64,000 nucleotides of DNA from Emticicia sp965283955 (GCA_965283955.1 CBDIQW010000001.1:1178001-1242000), one strand, 5' to 3'; counted from the stretch's first letter, positions 45,924 through 54,674 are shown. Translations and numbers: made by a program. The notes: generated from the sequence alone by a model not told the origin.

Positions 45924-46556
45924 TTAAAACACCAATTCCAAGCCCAACTTATCCCTCAATTCTAACAAAGCTGGGTTTTTATTAGCCAAGTATTCAAATT
46001 TTTCTTGGGCAGTATATGGTCGGCGTTCGGTGGTAGTTTCTACGATTTCTGCTACTATCTGAATCGAAGCATTTCTTAATCGCTGACGCAAAAATGTGGC
46101 TAAATCTTGCTTCATTTGCGTGAGCGTATCCATCTGAATTTGGTTATCTAACTGCAACTTAAAGGTTGTTCCTTCCAAGATAAACTCTCGTTTGAGCATT
46201 ACTCTTAGGGTTTCGAGGTCACTTTCGTTGGCAAATGCAAACAATGCTTGTTGTGCAGCTTCATACGTAAAAACATCACTATAATTCGGTAGAGCTGGCT
46301 CATTATCAACGCTTTGTACATCAGTTTTTGGATTAAAAACCGAAGTTTCAATATCAACCGTAGAACGTAACTTTGAAGAAGCTAACGAAGGACGAGCAGT
46401 CTGCTGAACACTCGGTGCTGGACTCGGCACAGTTGGAGTAACTGGCCTTGCGGGCATAGCAGGAATTGACGGAACATAACTTGGCTGTGCCTGCGAAGTG
46501 GTAGTTGGTGTAGCCGCAGCCACTACCGATTTTTGTTCCGAACTCTCAGCCCTCAC
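45924..46556 (-). CDS. dnaX: DNA polymerase III tau-specific C-terminal part (dnaX, second frame)
   Basis: C-terminal continuation of dnaX in the -1 frame relative to 46571-47725. It begins with a long Pro/Ala/Thr-rich linker (PSYVPSIPAMPARPVTPTVP) and ends in a small folded domain (VFTYEAAQQALFAFA ... EYLANKNPALLELRDKLGLEL), as seen for Bacteroidota tau. The Met at 46556 is probably not a start, since the frame is open upstream to the A9 run at 46585-46593. It is reached either by -1 slippage or frameshifting at that run, or by a one-base sequencing error. Confidence 0.7.
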   Translation of the reverse strand: MRAESSEQKSVVAAATPTTTSQAQPSYVPSIPAMPARPVTPTVPSPAPSVQQTARPSLASSKLRSTVDIETSVFNPKTDVQSVDNEPALPNYSDVFTYEAAQQALFAFANESDLETLRVMLKREFILEGTTFKLQLDNQIQMDTLTQMKQDLATFLRQRLRNASIQIVAEIVETTTERRPYTAQEKFEYLANKNPALLELRDKLGLELVF

Positions 46557-46570
46557 AGGCGTTGACGAAA

Positions 46571-47725
46571 CTACTGAATTGCTATTTTTTTTTCGTCCCC
46601 GTTGTTGGGTAGCTCGCTCAAATTCAAAACTTGATTAATCTGCGAGAGTTTCATCAGACCAATTTCAACGTGTAAACGCTGATTTTTGGCCGATTTATAA
46701 TTTATATCAAGTTGACTACCAATACTTAACGAAGAAAATATATAACCCAACGATAACTTTGCCGACTGCTCGACGTATCGCTGCTGAATAGATTCGGCTA
46801 CCTGCAAAAGTTTCACCGTTTGTGGGTCTTTGCTCACCATGATGTTTCGGAAATGCTCATTCAAGCCCACCACAAATTGGTGTCCATCGAAGCCTTTTTC
46901 CAAAATTTCATTATATAACAAAAATGCTTCCGATACATTCCCTGCCGATAAGGCATCGGTCATGCGGAAGTAATAATCATAATCAAGAATATGTAAATTT
47001 TCTAAGACCGCCTGATACGTAAGTCCATTGCCCGAAGAAAACGTTACGTTCAAATCAAACATCGAAAGTGCATCACGCAAACCACCATCGGCTTTCTGAG
47101 CAATGAGTTCAAGTGCTTGATAATCAGCTTTTACATTCTCTTTCGTAGCTACATTGGCCAAATGGTCGGCAATGTCTTTTATCTGAATACGATTAAAATC
47201 AAAAATCTGACAACGACTCAGAATCGTTGGCAAGATTTTGTGTTTTTCGGTGGTTGCTAAGATAAAAATGGCGTAGCTCGGTGGCTCTTCGAGGGTTTTT
47301 AAGAAAGCATTAAAAGCCGCCTGCGAAAGCATGTGCACCTCATCAATGATATAAATCTTATACTTACCCGACTGTGGAGGAAAACGCACTTGGTCGGTCA
47401 AATTTCTAATATCTTCGACCGAGTTATTAGAGGCCGCATCGAGTTCGTGAATATTGAACGAAGCATTATTATTGAAACTCTTGCAAGACTCGCATTCATT
47501 GCAGGGCGAAATATCTTCGGTGAGATTTTGGCAGTTGATGGTTTTAGCCAAAATTCTGGCACAAGTTGTTTTACCTACACCACGAGGGCCACAAAACAAA
47601 AACGCCTGTGCTAAATGATTCGTGCGAATGGCATTTTGCAAGGTAGTTGTGATGTGCGACTGACCTACAACTGTATCGAAAGTTATAGGGCGGTATTTTC
47701 GGGCCGAAACAACAAATTTTTCCAT
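46571..47725 (-). CDS. dnaX: DNA polymerase III subunit gamma/tau, N-terminal frame
   Basis: A 384-residue clamp-loader ATPase with P-loop FCGPRGVGKTTCARIL, a zinc module (CQNLTEDISPCNECESC), DEVHMLSQAAFNAFLKTLEEPP (Walker B and arginine-finger region) and domain III. It ends in QVLNLSELPNNGDEKK shortly after domain III, a gamma-like end, right past an A9 run. The full tau would need a shift into the frame at 45924-46556. See findings for the slippage hypothesis. Confidence 0.92.
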   Translation of the reverse strand: MEKFVVSARKYRPITFDTVVGQSHITTTLQNAIRTNHLAQAFLFCGPRGVGKTTCARILAKTINCQNLTEDISPCNECESCKSFNNNASFNIHELDAASNNSVEDIRNLTDQVRFPPQSGKYKIYIIDEVHMLSQAAFNAFLKTLEEPPSYAIFILATTEKHKILPTILSRCQIFDFNRIQIKDIADHLANVATKENVKADYQALELIAQKADGGLRDALSMFDLNVTFSSGNGLTYQAVLENLHILDYDYYFRMTDALSAGNVSEAFLLYNEILEKGFDGHQFVVGLNEHFRNIMVSKDPQTVKLLQVAESIQQRYVEQSAKLSLGYIFSSLSIGSQLDINYKSAKNQRLHVEIGLMKLSQINQVLNLSELPNNGDEKKIAIQ

Positions 47726-47819
47726 GACGCAAGTTACAAAAAAAATGGAATTTTAGGAGATATTCACGCACAGAATCGTATGATTTATTTACTTTTGTGG
47801 CGAAAAACCAACCGATAAA

Positions 47820-48194
47820 ATGACTAACAAACTGACAATAAAGGCATTCAACCACGTAGCTTTACAAATATCAGATATTGAAAAAAGTCGATTTTTTTAC
47901 TCAGAAATACTTGGTTTAGAGGAAATTCCAACCCCCGCTTTTGATTATCCTGTAGTTTGGTTTAGTTTAGGAAATGGCCGTGAAGTACATCTGATTGGTA
48001 GAAAACCAGAAGTTCCATTTACTCCAGTGAGAAGTAATCATTTTGCACTCGAAGTGAGCGACATCTATTCGGCAGAGAAAATTCTGAAAGAAAATGGAGC
48101 AAACTGTTTACCCATTAAATCTCGGCCCGATGGAATTTTACAATTATTCCTGACCGACCCCGATGGAAATTTTATTGAACTGTGTCAGATTTGA
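47820..48194 (+). CDS. VOC (glyoxalase/dioxygenase) family protein
   Basis: A 124-residue vicinal-oxygen-chelate fold: AFNHVALQISDIEKSRFFYSEILGLEE at the N-terminus, FSLGNGREVHLI in the middle and FLTDPDGNFIELCQI at the end. Metal ligands are probably His of FNHVAL, His of GREVHLI, His of SNHFALEV and Glu of FIEL. It diverges from dnaX. Substrate unknown. Confidence 0.88.
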   Translation: MTNKLTIKAFNHVALQISDIEKSRFFYSEILGLEEIPTPAFDYPVVWFSLGNGREVHLIGRKPEVPFTPVRSNHFALEVSDIYSAEKILKENGANCLPIKSRPDGILQLFLTDPDGNFIELCQI

Positions 48195-48727
48195 TTTCCA
48201 AACATCGTTTTCAACGCTCCCCAAAGTGTCTTTTTCAAATCGAGGTTTGTATCAAGTACACGAAGTTCATCAGATAGTAGAAAATCAACCCCAGCAATGT
48301 TTTTAGGTTGGTAGATATTGAGTAGAATATTCCAGTTTATTTTACCAAGACCTACACCAAAACTCACAAATTTCTTGGTAACATTCTGAGATAAAAACGA
48401 TTGATAATCAAGCGTTTGAACCTTACTCAGTTCTACTAAGTCAACTTGGTCGAGTGTGAGGCCGATTGCTCCGAGAATTTTCACTAAAAGTGCTTTTTCA
48501 GACTCTGAAATCGTATCGGTCAAAATCAAAACTTGATTTCGGAATTTGAAAGTCGGAATAGCTGGCTTGGCCACCTCTTTTGGCGGAATTGGAGCAGGAA
48601 TTGGTTCTTGCACAACCGCTTTTTGCTCAACAACAGGTTGAGCTTCCACAAGCTTTGGGCTTTCGGAAACTACATTTTTGTAGAGCGTTTCGGTACTAAA
48701 AAGATAATTGGCAAGATTTGAAGTCAT
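48185..48727 (-). CDS. Hypothetical protein, possibly a DNA polymerase III psi-like (HolD) subunit
   Basis: A 180-residue protein. Residues about 25-60 are a Pro/Val/Glu-rich linker, and residues about 62-180 a compact alpha/beta domain (VLILTDTISESEKALLVKILGAIGLTLDQVDLVEL ... LDLKKTLWGALKTMFG). The order ILGAIGLTLDQV ... KKTLWGAL resembles E. coli psi (VLRALTVSPDQV ... RAALWQQI). That similarity and the location next to dnaX suggest a clamp-loader accessory protein. The match is by eye only. Confidence 0.5.
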   Translation of the reverse strand: MTSNLANYLFSTETLYKNVVSESPKLVEAQPVVEQKAVVQEPIPAPIPPKEVAKPAIPTFKFRNQVLILTDTISESEKALLVKILGAIGLTLDQVDLVELSKVQTLDYQSFLSQNVTKKFVSFGVGLGKINWNILLNIYQPKNIAGVDFLLSDELRVLDTNLDLKKTLWGALKTMFGNQI

Positions 48728-48743
48728 CTTCTTTAAACTTGTA

Positions 48744-48801
48744 GAACAAGTCTCCGACTTGTTCCTGTTACTATTCCTCAGTCACAAGTTGAAAACTTGT
48801 G
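48744..48801. repeat. Two short perfect palindromes
   Basis: GAACAAGTC-TCC-GACTTGTTC (48744-48764) and CACAAGTT-GAA-AACTTGTG (48783-48801). Both have 3-nt loops and share the CAAGT/ACTTG core. Confidence 0.8.
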
Positions 48802-48810
48802 TTACAAAAT

Positions 48811-48846
48811 AAATGTGCCACACTTTTTTAAATATGGCACATTTAA
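48811..48846. terminator. Terminator after purA
   Basis: AAATGTGCCA (48811-48820) and TGGCACATTT (48835-48844) around a loop. It lies 26 nt past the purA stop on the minus strand. Confidence 0.8.
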
Positions 48847-48869
48847 AATTTAATATGAATTACATCTGC

Positions 48870-50135
48870 TTAACGCAAAATGATTTCTTCACGGTCAGGA
48901 CCCGTTGAAATAAAGCTAATTGGCACTTGAAGCTCGGCTTCTAAGTAAGTTACGTAATCAGCTAATTCAGCAGGAATTTCGTCAAATTTACGCATTCCTT
49001 CGAGCGAACACGCCCAGCCTTTGAATGTTTTATAGATAGGCTCTACATCCGTATCCGTCAAATCAAATGGCATTTGTTCGGTAATCGTGCCATCTGGCAA
49101 GCGATAGTGCGTACAAACGTTTACTTCATCCAAGAAATTAAGTACGTCAACTTTCATCATAATCAATTGCGTTACGCCATTGAGCATGATACTATATTTG
49201 AGTGCTGGCAAATCTAACCAACCCGTACGACGAGCTCGGCCAGTAGTTGCACCAAACTCACGTCCTTCTTGGCGGATTTTTTCACCGAGTTCGTTATCTA
49301 ATTCGGTTGGGAATGGGCCACTTCCTACACGTGTGCAGTATGCCTTGAAAATTCCGTACACCTCTCCTACGGTGTTTGGTGCTACGCCTAAGCCTGAGCA
49401 TACACCCGCAGCAGTTGTATTTGAACTCGTAACGAACGGATACGAACCAAAATCAATATCGAGCAATGAACCTTGAGCACCTTCGGCCAATACTTTTTGT
49501 CCATCTTTCAACGATTGATTGACAACGTATTCAGTATCTTGAAGATTAAATTCTTTCAAAAACTCAAGGGCAGCGAAGAATTCTTTTTCAGCTTCGGTTA
49601 AGTCATACTCAAAACTATGAAAATCTAAGATTTGTGTATGTTTCGCTACTAAAGCTTTGTATTTTTCAGTAAAATTTGGAGATACTACATCGCCCAAACG
49701 CAAACCTTGGCGAGCAACTTTATCAGAATATGCTGGACCAATACCTTTCAAAGTTGACCCAATTTTGGCATCACCTTTGGCTTTTTCATAAGCAGCATCA
49801 AGCAAACGGTGCGTTGGAATGATTATGGCAGTTTTCTTAGAAATAACTAAGTTTTTCTTCAAATTAAGGTTATATTTTCCTAAACCATCAATTTCTTTTT
49901 TGAAGATAATTGGGTCAAGCACCACACCATTTCCGATAATATTTAAGCAATCGTTACGGAAAACGCCCGAAGGAATTTGGTGTAATACGTGTTTATTGCC
50001 GTTAAATTCGAGTGTATGACCCGCATTTGGGCCACCTTGAAAACGTGCAACTACTTGATAATCAGGAGCAAGTACATCAACAATTTTGCCTTTGCCTTCA
50101 TCGCCCCACTGTAAGCCTAAAAGAATATCAACCAT
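48870..50135 (-). CDS. purA: Adenylosuccinate synthetase PurA
   Basis: A 421-residue enzyme joining IMP and aspartate, using GTP, in AMP synthesis. Signatures: N-terminal LLGLQWGDEGKGKIVD (P-loop-like), GGPNAGHTL, GIGPAYSDK (IMP loop), GEAQGSLLDIDFG written here as LAEGAQGSLLDIDFG, and TGRARRTGWLD near the C-terminus. Length and order are normal. Downstream of fur on the same strand, with heptad repeats in the gap. Confidence 0.97.
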   Translation of the reverse strand: MVDILLGLQWGDEGKGKIVDVLAPDYQVVARFQGGPNAGHTLEFNGNKHVLHQIPSGVFRNDCLNIIGNGVVLDPIIFKKEIDGLGKYNLNLKKNLVISKKTAIIIPTHRLLDAAYEKAKGDAKIGSTLKGIGPAYSDKVARQGLRLGDVVSPNFTEKYKALVAKHTQILDFHSFEYDLTEAEKEFFAALEFLKEFNLQDTEYVVNQSLKDGQKVLAEGAQGSLLDIDFGSYPFVTSSNTTAAGVCSGLGVAPNTVGEVYGIFKAYCTRVGSGPFPTELDNELGEKIRQEGREFGATTGRARRTGWLDLPALKYSIMLNGVTQLIMMKVDVLNFLDEVNVCTHYRLPDGTITEQMPFDLTDTDVEPIYKTFKGWACSLEGMRKFDEIPAELADYVTYLEAELQVPISFISTGPDREEIILR

Positions 50136-50165
50136 TTTTGAATTAAGACGGAGACACCCGTCTGA

Positions 50166-50242
50166 TTAGAATTGAGAATGTAGAATGACCATATTCTACT
50201 ACTAAAAACCTTTATTTTTTACTCGAAAAATCAAAATTCTAA
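50166..50242. repeat. 7-nt repeats with inverted partner between fur and purA
   Basis: Units TTAGAAT and TGAGAAT plus one GTAGAAT (50166-50186), with a TTCTACT return at 50194-50200 and an exact ATTCTAA partner at 50236-50242. A separate small stem AGACGG-AGACAC-CCGTCT lies at 50146-50163 just before purA. Confidence 0.7.
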
Positions 50243-50251
50243 ATCTCAGCT

Positions 50252-50719
50252 TCAAGAAGCTGCCTTATTCTCACAATTTTCTCGCTCACAATTACCATAA
50301 AAAATCAGCGAATGGTGCATCACTTTAAATTTTAGCATATCGCCAACCATGTTTTGGATATTCTGCACACGAGGGTCGCAAAACTCCATTACTTTGTGGC
50401 AATCAACACAAATCAGGTGGTCGTGTTGCTTCGAGCCATAAGCCTTTTCGTATTGAGCTAAATTTTTACCAAACTGATGTTTTTTCACTAAGTCGCATTC
50501 AACCAACAAATCGAGGGTATTGTAAACCGTGGCACGGCTTACTTGATATTTCTTATTTTTCATAGAAATATATAAATCTTCTACCTCGAAATGGTCATTT
50601 CTTGAGTAAATCTCTTCCAAAATAGCATATCTTTCGGGCGTTTTTCGGAGCAATTTTGTCTCCAAATAAGCCGTAAAAATACTTTTTGCTGATTCAAAAT
50701 TTGAAGGAGTAGAAACCAT
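50252..50719 (-). CDS. Fur family transcriptional regulator
   Basis: A 155-residue metalloregulator. The winged helix is VSRATVYNTLDLLVECDLV, and metal-binding motifs include HDHLICVDCHKVMEFCD and the C-terminal Cys pair in CERENCEN (structural zinc). It could be Fur, PerR or Zur; the sequence alone does not decide. Adjacent to purA. Confidence 0.92.
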   Translation of the reverse strand: MVSTPSNFESAKSIFTAYLETKLLRKTPERYAILEEIYSRNDHFEVEDLYISMKNKKYQVSRATVYNTLDLLVECDLVKKHQFGKNLAQYEKAYGSKQHDHLICVDCHKVMEFCDPRVQNIQNMVGDMLKFKVMHHSLIFYGNCERENCENKAAS

Positions 50720-50844
50720 TTTATTAAATGCGTTTGACTATGATTTTAGGATAAAATTACTAATAAAATGCAGAACTTCCATGATTTAAAAACTTATTGA
50801 ACAAATTAGCTATGTTTATTTCTATTAATTCTCAAATAAATACC

Positions 50845-50874
50845 AAAAGCACTGAGAAAACTCAGTGCTTTTAA
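50845..50874. terminator. Terminator hairpin
   Basis: AAAAGCACTGAG (50845-50856), loop AAAA, CTCAGTGCTTTT (50861-50872). It serves the minus-strand gene ending at 50910. Confidence 0.88.
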
Positions 50875-50909
50875 GCAATTATAGCTATGCTTAAAATATT
50901 TTTTTAAGC

Positions 50910-51431
50910 TCATTTTAGTAAAATAGAAAAACCTAAACCATTGTTATCAGTGATACCAAACTGTACTTTATGAATGTAACTGGTCTTTTTGCTTTCGTGT
51001 AGCTTAACATTATAGATATCAACAGCGTGTTGGGCAAGTTCATTAGATGATTCTACCATGCTCAAACCACCCACAACCAAACCTAAACCTATCAACAATT
51101 TAGGCAAACTCCTGATTTTATAGTCTACTTCTTTGCCATCTACCAAGGCAGTCGCATCTTTTCCTTTTAATGCGACGTAAGCTAATCCTACACCACCAAC
51201 GGCCACTACTGGGTAGATGGGCTTCAAGATATTAGACCATTGGTACTTTATTTTTGGCTGCTCAGTGTCTTTAAGCAATTTACTTACCTTCTGATTAGAA
51301 AGCTTTACGCCATCTTTATAAATATAAGTCGATAAAAATGCTCTTTTAGCATATAAAGAATCCTTTTTCTGAGCAAAAGCATTCAAAACACTAATACATA
51401 TAAAAAATAACAAATATGCTTTTTGCTTCAT
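50910..51431 (-). CDS. Secreted hypothetical protein, tandem paralogue A
   Basis: A 173-residue protein with signal peptide (LLFFICISVLNAFAQ) and two hydrophobic stretches (YPVVAVGGVGLAYVALKG and LLIGLGLVVGGLSMVESS) that may cross a membrane or form strands. It ends VQFGITDNNGLGFSILLK. It shares the same layout and about half of its residues by eye with the neighbour at 51462-51986. No family recognised. Confidence 0.7.
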   Translation of the reverse strand: MKQKAYLLFFICISVLNAFAQKKDSLYAKRAFLSTYIYKDGVKLSNQKVSKLLKDTEQPKIKYQWSNILKPIYPVVAVGGVGLAYVALKGKDATALVDGKEVDYKIRSLPKLLIGLGLVVGGLSMVESSNELAQHAVDIYNVKLHESKKTSYIHKVQFGITDNNGLGFSILLK

Positions 51432-51461
51432 CCGAGATTTAATAAAGTTTTTTTCTACTAT

Positions 51462-51986
51462 TTATTTTAAGGAAATCAAAAAACCAATCGACTTGCTATC
51501 CGTAATTCCAAACTGAATATTATTAATGTAACTTGTTTTTCGGCCTTCCTTCAGCATTTTATTATAAACATTCACCGAACTAAATGCCAACAATTTTGAT
51601 GATTCAATAATACTATATCCCAAGACCACTAAACCAACACCGACAGAAAGCTGAGGTAAACTTATACTCTTATAAGTAACACGGTTTCCCTCGATAGTCG
51701 TAATAAAATTTGTTCCCCTAAATGCCACATAAGTAAGCCCTACACCTCCAAGCGTAACTAATGGCCCAACAGGTTTTAGTACATTTGCCCACTTATATTT
51801 CTTTCTGGGGAGATATGTATCATGAAATAATGCTACGACTTTTTTTCTTGAAAGTTGTAAACTATCCTTAAATATATGAGTTTTAAGAAAAGCCTTTTGT
51901 GCATACAAAGTATCTGCTTTTTGTGCAAAAACAGTATAACAACTTATGCAAATAAAGATACAGACAAAATATGCTTTACTAAACAT
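51462..51986 (-). CDS. Secreted hypothetical protein, tandem paralogue B
   Basis: A 174-residue protein with signal peptide ending CYTVFAQ. Shared blocks with paralogue A include KYKWANVLKPVGPLVTLGGVGLTYVA, LPQLSVGVGLVVLGYSIIESS and KTSYINNIQFGITDSKSIGFLISLK. The pair is a local gene duplication separated by 30 nt. Function unknown; the barrel-like C-termini hint at outer membrane or periplasm (inference). Confidence 0.7.
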   Translation of the reverse strand: MFSKAYFVCIFICISCYTVFAQKADTLYAQKAFLKTHIFKDSLQLSRKKVVALFHDTYLPRKKYKWANVLKPVGPLVTLGGVGLTYVAFRGTNFITTIEGNRVTYKSISLPQLSVGVGLVVLGYSIIESSKLLAFSSVNVYNKMLKEGRKTSYINNIQFGITDSKSIGFLISLK

Positions 51987-52054
51987 ACCTAACGTAGGGT
52001 TACAGTTATAGATTGAAGTTTTCTAAATAAAATCTTTATAGAAACCGCATGGAC

Positions 52055-54325
52055 TTATTCTACATCAACCCTCGTCACTTTATTCATTCCCTCAATACCA
52101 TTCAGTTTCTGCATAAGCGTTTCCAGGTGTCGGGTATCTTGCACATAAAGTTTAATATCACCCGTAAATATACCATCATTTGTATCAACTGCCAAAGAAC
52201 GCATATTTATATGTAGTTCGCTCGAAATAACTTTTGAAATATCTTGAATCATTCCCATTCTATCAAGGCCATCGAGATGGATACTGGCAACAAAAGCCTT
52301 CGCCACTTGCGACGACCAACGGGCTTTAATAACTCGATTGCCATATTGCGAAAGCAACTGCTGGGCATTCGGACAAGTATTTCGGTGAATTTTGATGCCT
52401 TCGTTGACGGTCAAGAAGCCAAAAACATCATCGCCAGGAATTGGGCTACAACATTTGGCCAGTGTAAAATCAATTTCTTGCAAATCATCTCCAATAAAAA
52501 GTGTATCGACACCTTTTACTTTTTTTATTTCCTTCTCGAAACTTTTGGCATCAATAAACGCCTTATTGTCAAGTTCGATTTTTGCTTGTTTATTGATTCG
52601 AGCGTCTCGGTCAGCTTTAAATTTCTTAATTTCGTCCGAATGAATATAGCCTTTACCAAAACTATAATAAAGGTCGTTATAATCTTTCTTATTGAAATAT
52701 GCCCGAAGTTGATTCAGCGTTTCGAGGTTATTTTCAAGTCCCAGAACCTTAAATCTTTTGGCAATAATTTCTTTTCCATCGCTGAAATAGACTTTGTTTT
52801 CTTCTTTCAGCAAATCTTTGATACGGGCTTTGGCTTTTGAAGTTGTAACGAATCGTAACCAATCTTCCGAAGGTTTCTGACTTTTGGTGGTCAGAATCTC
52901 AATTTGGTCACCGTTTTGCATCACATAACTTATCGGCACAAGCTGGCTGTTTACTTTTCCTGCCGTGCATCGCTTGCCAATATCAGTATGAATTTCAAAG
53001 GCAAAGTCAAGGATTGTTGCTCCTTTTCGCAAAACTTTTAAATCTCCTTTTGGGGTGAAAACAAAAACTTCTTCGTTGTAGAAATTGCCTCTGAAATCTT
53101 CCAAAAACTCAATCGCCGATTTATCTTCCGATTCGAGCGTTTCACGCACTTGGTTTATCCAACGGTCAAGTGGGGCATCGGTCGAAGTGTCATTGCCTTT
53201 ATACTTGAAGTGAGCAGCATAACCACGTTCTGAAATTTCGTCCATGCGTTCGGTACGAATCTGCACTTCCACCCATTGGCCTGTTTGGCTCATTACGGTT
53301 GTGTGCAACGACTCATAGCCATTGGCCTTCGGAATCGAAATCCAATCTTTCAAACGGTCGGGATTTGGTTTATATTCGTCGGTTACGATAGAATACGCCT
53401 GCCAACAAGCCGATTTTTCTCTTTCAGAAGGAACGTCTTGTAGAATAATACGAATGGCAAAAAGATCGAAAATATCTTCAAACGAAGTATGTTTATTCTT
53501 TAATTTATTCCAAATCGAGTAAATATGCTTTGGACGGCCTTTAATTACAAAATTGATTCCCGCATCATTTAATTTCTTCTGAATTGGCTTGATAAAGTTT
53601 TCAATGAAACGATCACGAGTCGATTTCGTAGTTTTTAGCTTGTTGGCTATATCCTTATATATCTCCGGCTCGGTATATTTTAGATATAAATCTTCGAGTT
53701 CGGATTTGATTTTATAAAGCCCCAAACGGTGAGCCAACGGAGCATAAATAAAGATAGTTTCGTGAGCGATTTTTAGCTGTGAATTACGAGCCATACTTCC
53801 GAGGGTACGCATATTGTGGGTGCGGTCGGCGAGTTTTATCAAAATCACTCTTACGTCTTCCGAAAGCGTCAGTAGCATCTTTCTGAAATTTTCTGCCTGT
53901 GCTGATGTTCCTTGCTCAAAACTTCCCCCAATTTTGGTCAGCCCATCAATAATACGAGCCACTTTTGAGCCAAACTCTTGCTCAATATCCTTGAGCGTCA
54001 TGTCAGTATCTTCTACTACATCATGTAGCAATGCACAAATGATTGAAGTAGCACCGAGTCCGATTTCTTCGACACAAATTTGAGCAACTTCAAGCGGATG
54101 AAAAATATAAGGCTCGCCCGACTTTCGTCGCATATCCTTATGGGCTTCCATCGCAATCGTAAATGCTTTTTTTATCTGTTTAGCATCGTCACCTTTCAAA
54201 ACAGGTTTGGCCGCCCGAAATAATCGTCGATACCTTGCCAATATTTCATTACGCTCTTTTTCTAAATCAATCATTGCTCCTTGCTGACTAACTTCCGTTA
54301 TAGTACTTAGTTCTTGCTCCATCAC
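52055..54325 (-). CDS. Bifunctional (p)ppGpp synthetase/hydrolase (RelA/SpoT family)
   Basis: A 756-residue stringent-response enzyme. HD hydrolase domain (SIICALLHDVVEDTDMTLKDI, residues about 85-110), synthetase (GRPKHIYSIWNKLKN, FDLFAIRIIL, NGYESLHTTVMS), TGS domain (VFVFTPKGDLKVLRKGATILDFAFEIH), and a C-terminal ACT domain (IHLDGLDRMGMIQDISKVIS). The HD motif is kept, so hydrolase activity is expected. Confidence 0.96.
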   Translation of the reverse strand: MMEQELSTITEVSQQGAMIDLEKERNEILARYRRLFRAAKPVLKGDDAKQIKKAFTIAMEAHKDMRRKSGEPYIFHPLEVAQICVEEIGLGATSIICALLHDVVEDTDMTLKDIEQEFGSKVARIIDGLTKIGGSFEQGTSAQAENFRKMLLTLSEDVRVILIKLADRTHNMRTLGSMARNSQLKIAHETIFIYAPLAHRLGLYKIKSELEDLYLKYTEPEIYKDIANKLKTTKSTRDRFIENFIKPIQKKLNDAGINFVIKGRPKHIYSIWNKLKNKHTSFEDIFDLFAIRIILQDVPSEREKSACWQAYSIVTDEYKPNPDRLKDWISIPKANGYESLHTTVMSQTGQWVEVQIRTERMDEISERGYAAHFKYKGNDTSTDAPLDRWINQVRETLESEDKSAIEFLEDFRGNFYNEEVFVFTPKGDLKVLRKGATILDFAFEIHTDIGKRCTAGKVNSQLVPISYVMQNGDQIEILTTKSQKPSEDWLRFVTTSKAKARIKDLLKEENKVYFSDGKEIIAKRFKVLGLENNLETLNQLRAYFNKKDYNDLYYSFGKGYIHSDEIKKFKADRDARINKQAKIELDNKAFIDAKSFEKEIKKVKGVDTLFIGDDLQEIDFTLAKCCSPIPGDDVFGFLTVNEGIKIHRNTCPNAQQLLSQYGNRVIKARWSSQVAKAFVASIHLDGLDRMGMIQDISKVISSELHINMRSLAVDTNDGIFTGDIKLYVQDTRHLETLMQKLNGIEGMNKVTRVDVE

Positions 54326-54490
54326 AATCGTCCTCTTGTTATATTATCGTTTTGTTGTATTTTCGTAACACTAAGTTAATAGTAAGACTTAAAGGAACAA
54401 ATTATTTTCTGTGATTCATATTTTGAAAGCCTTCTTTTGAGCGATAAAGATGAATGAAAAAAAAATTATAAAATATTTTTCAATATTAGG

Positions 54491-54521
54491 TTGACACATT
54501 TAAAAAAACTCATTACCTTTG
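54491..54521 (+). promoter_or_regulatory. Bacteroidota-type promoter of tRNA-Leu
   Basis: TTGACA (54491-54496), 17 nt, TACCTTTG (54514-54521), both close to consensus, 68 nt before the tRNA. The rest of the 260-nt gap after the RelA/SpoT gene holds no other recognised feature. Confidence 0.75.
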
Positions 54522-54589
54522 CAGCCCAAATGATACAAAAAGTCAGAAAAAGTAATTTACTTTTAAGGCAACTATCAAGTTGGAAACAG

Positions 54590-54674
54590 GCCGGCGTGGC
54601 GAAATTGGTAGACGCGCCAGACTTAGGATCTGGCGTCGCAAGGTGTGGGGGTTCGAGTCCCTTCGCCCGCACCA
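54590..54674 (+). tRNA. tRNA-Leu (anticodon UAG)
   Basis: An 85-nt class II tRNA ending in encoded CCA. Anticodon loop CTTAGGA with TAG at positions 34-36, stem CCAGA/TCTGG, a long variable arm and T loop TTCGAGT. It reads CUA leucine codons. The acceptor stem is GCCGGCG against CGCCCGC, with a C-C mismatch at pair 3-70 (see findings). Confidence 0.95.

Noticed and set aside
52244..52840. A 198-codon open frame antisense to the RelA/SpoT gene
   Set aside because: It lies wholly opposite a conserved gene, has Phe/Ile-rich composition from reversed AT-rich codons, and shows no domain.
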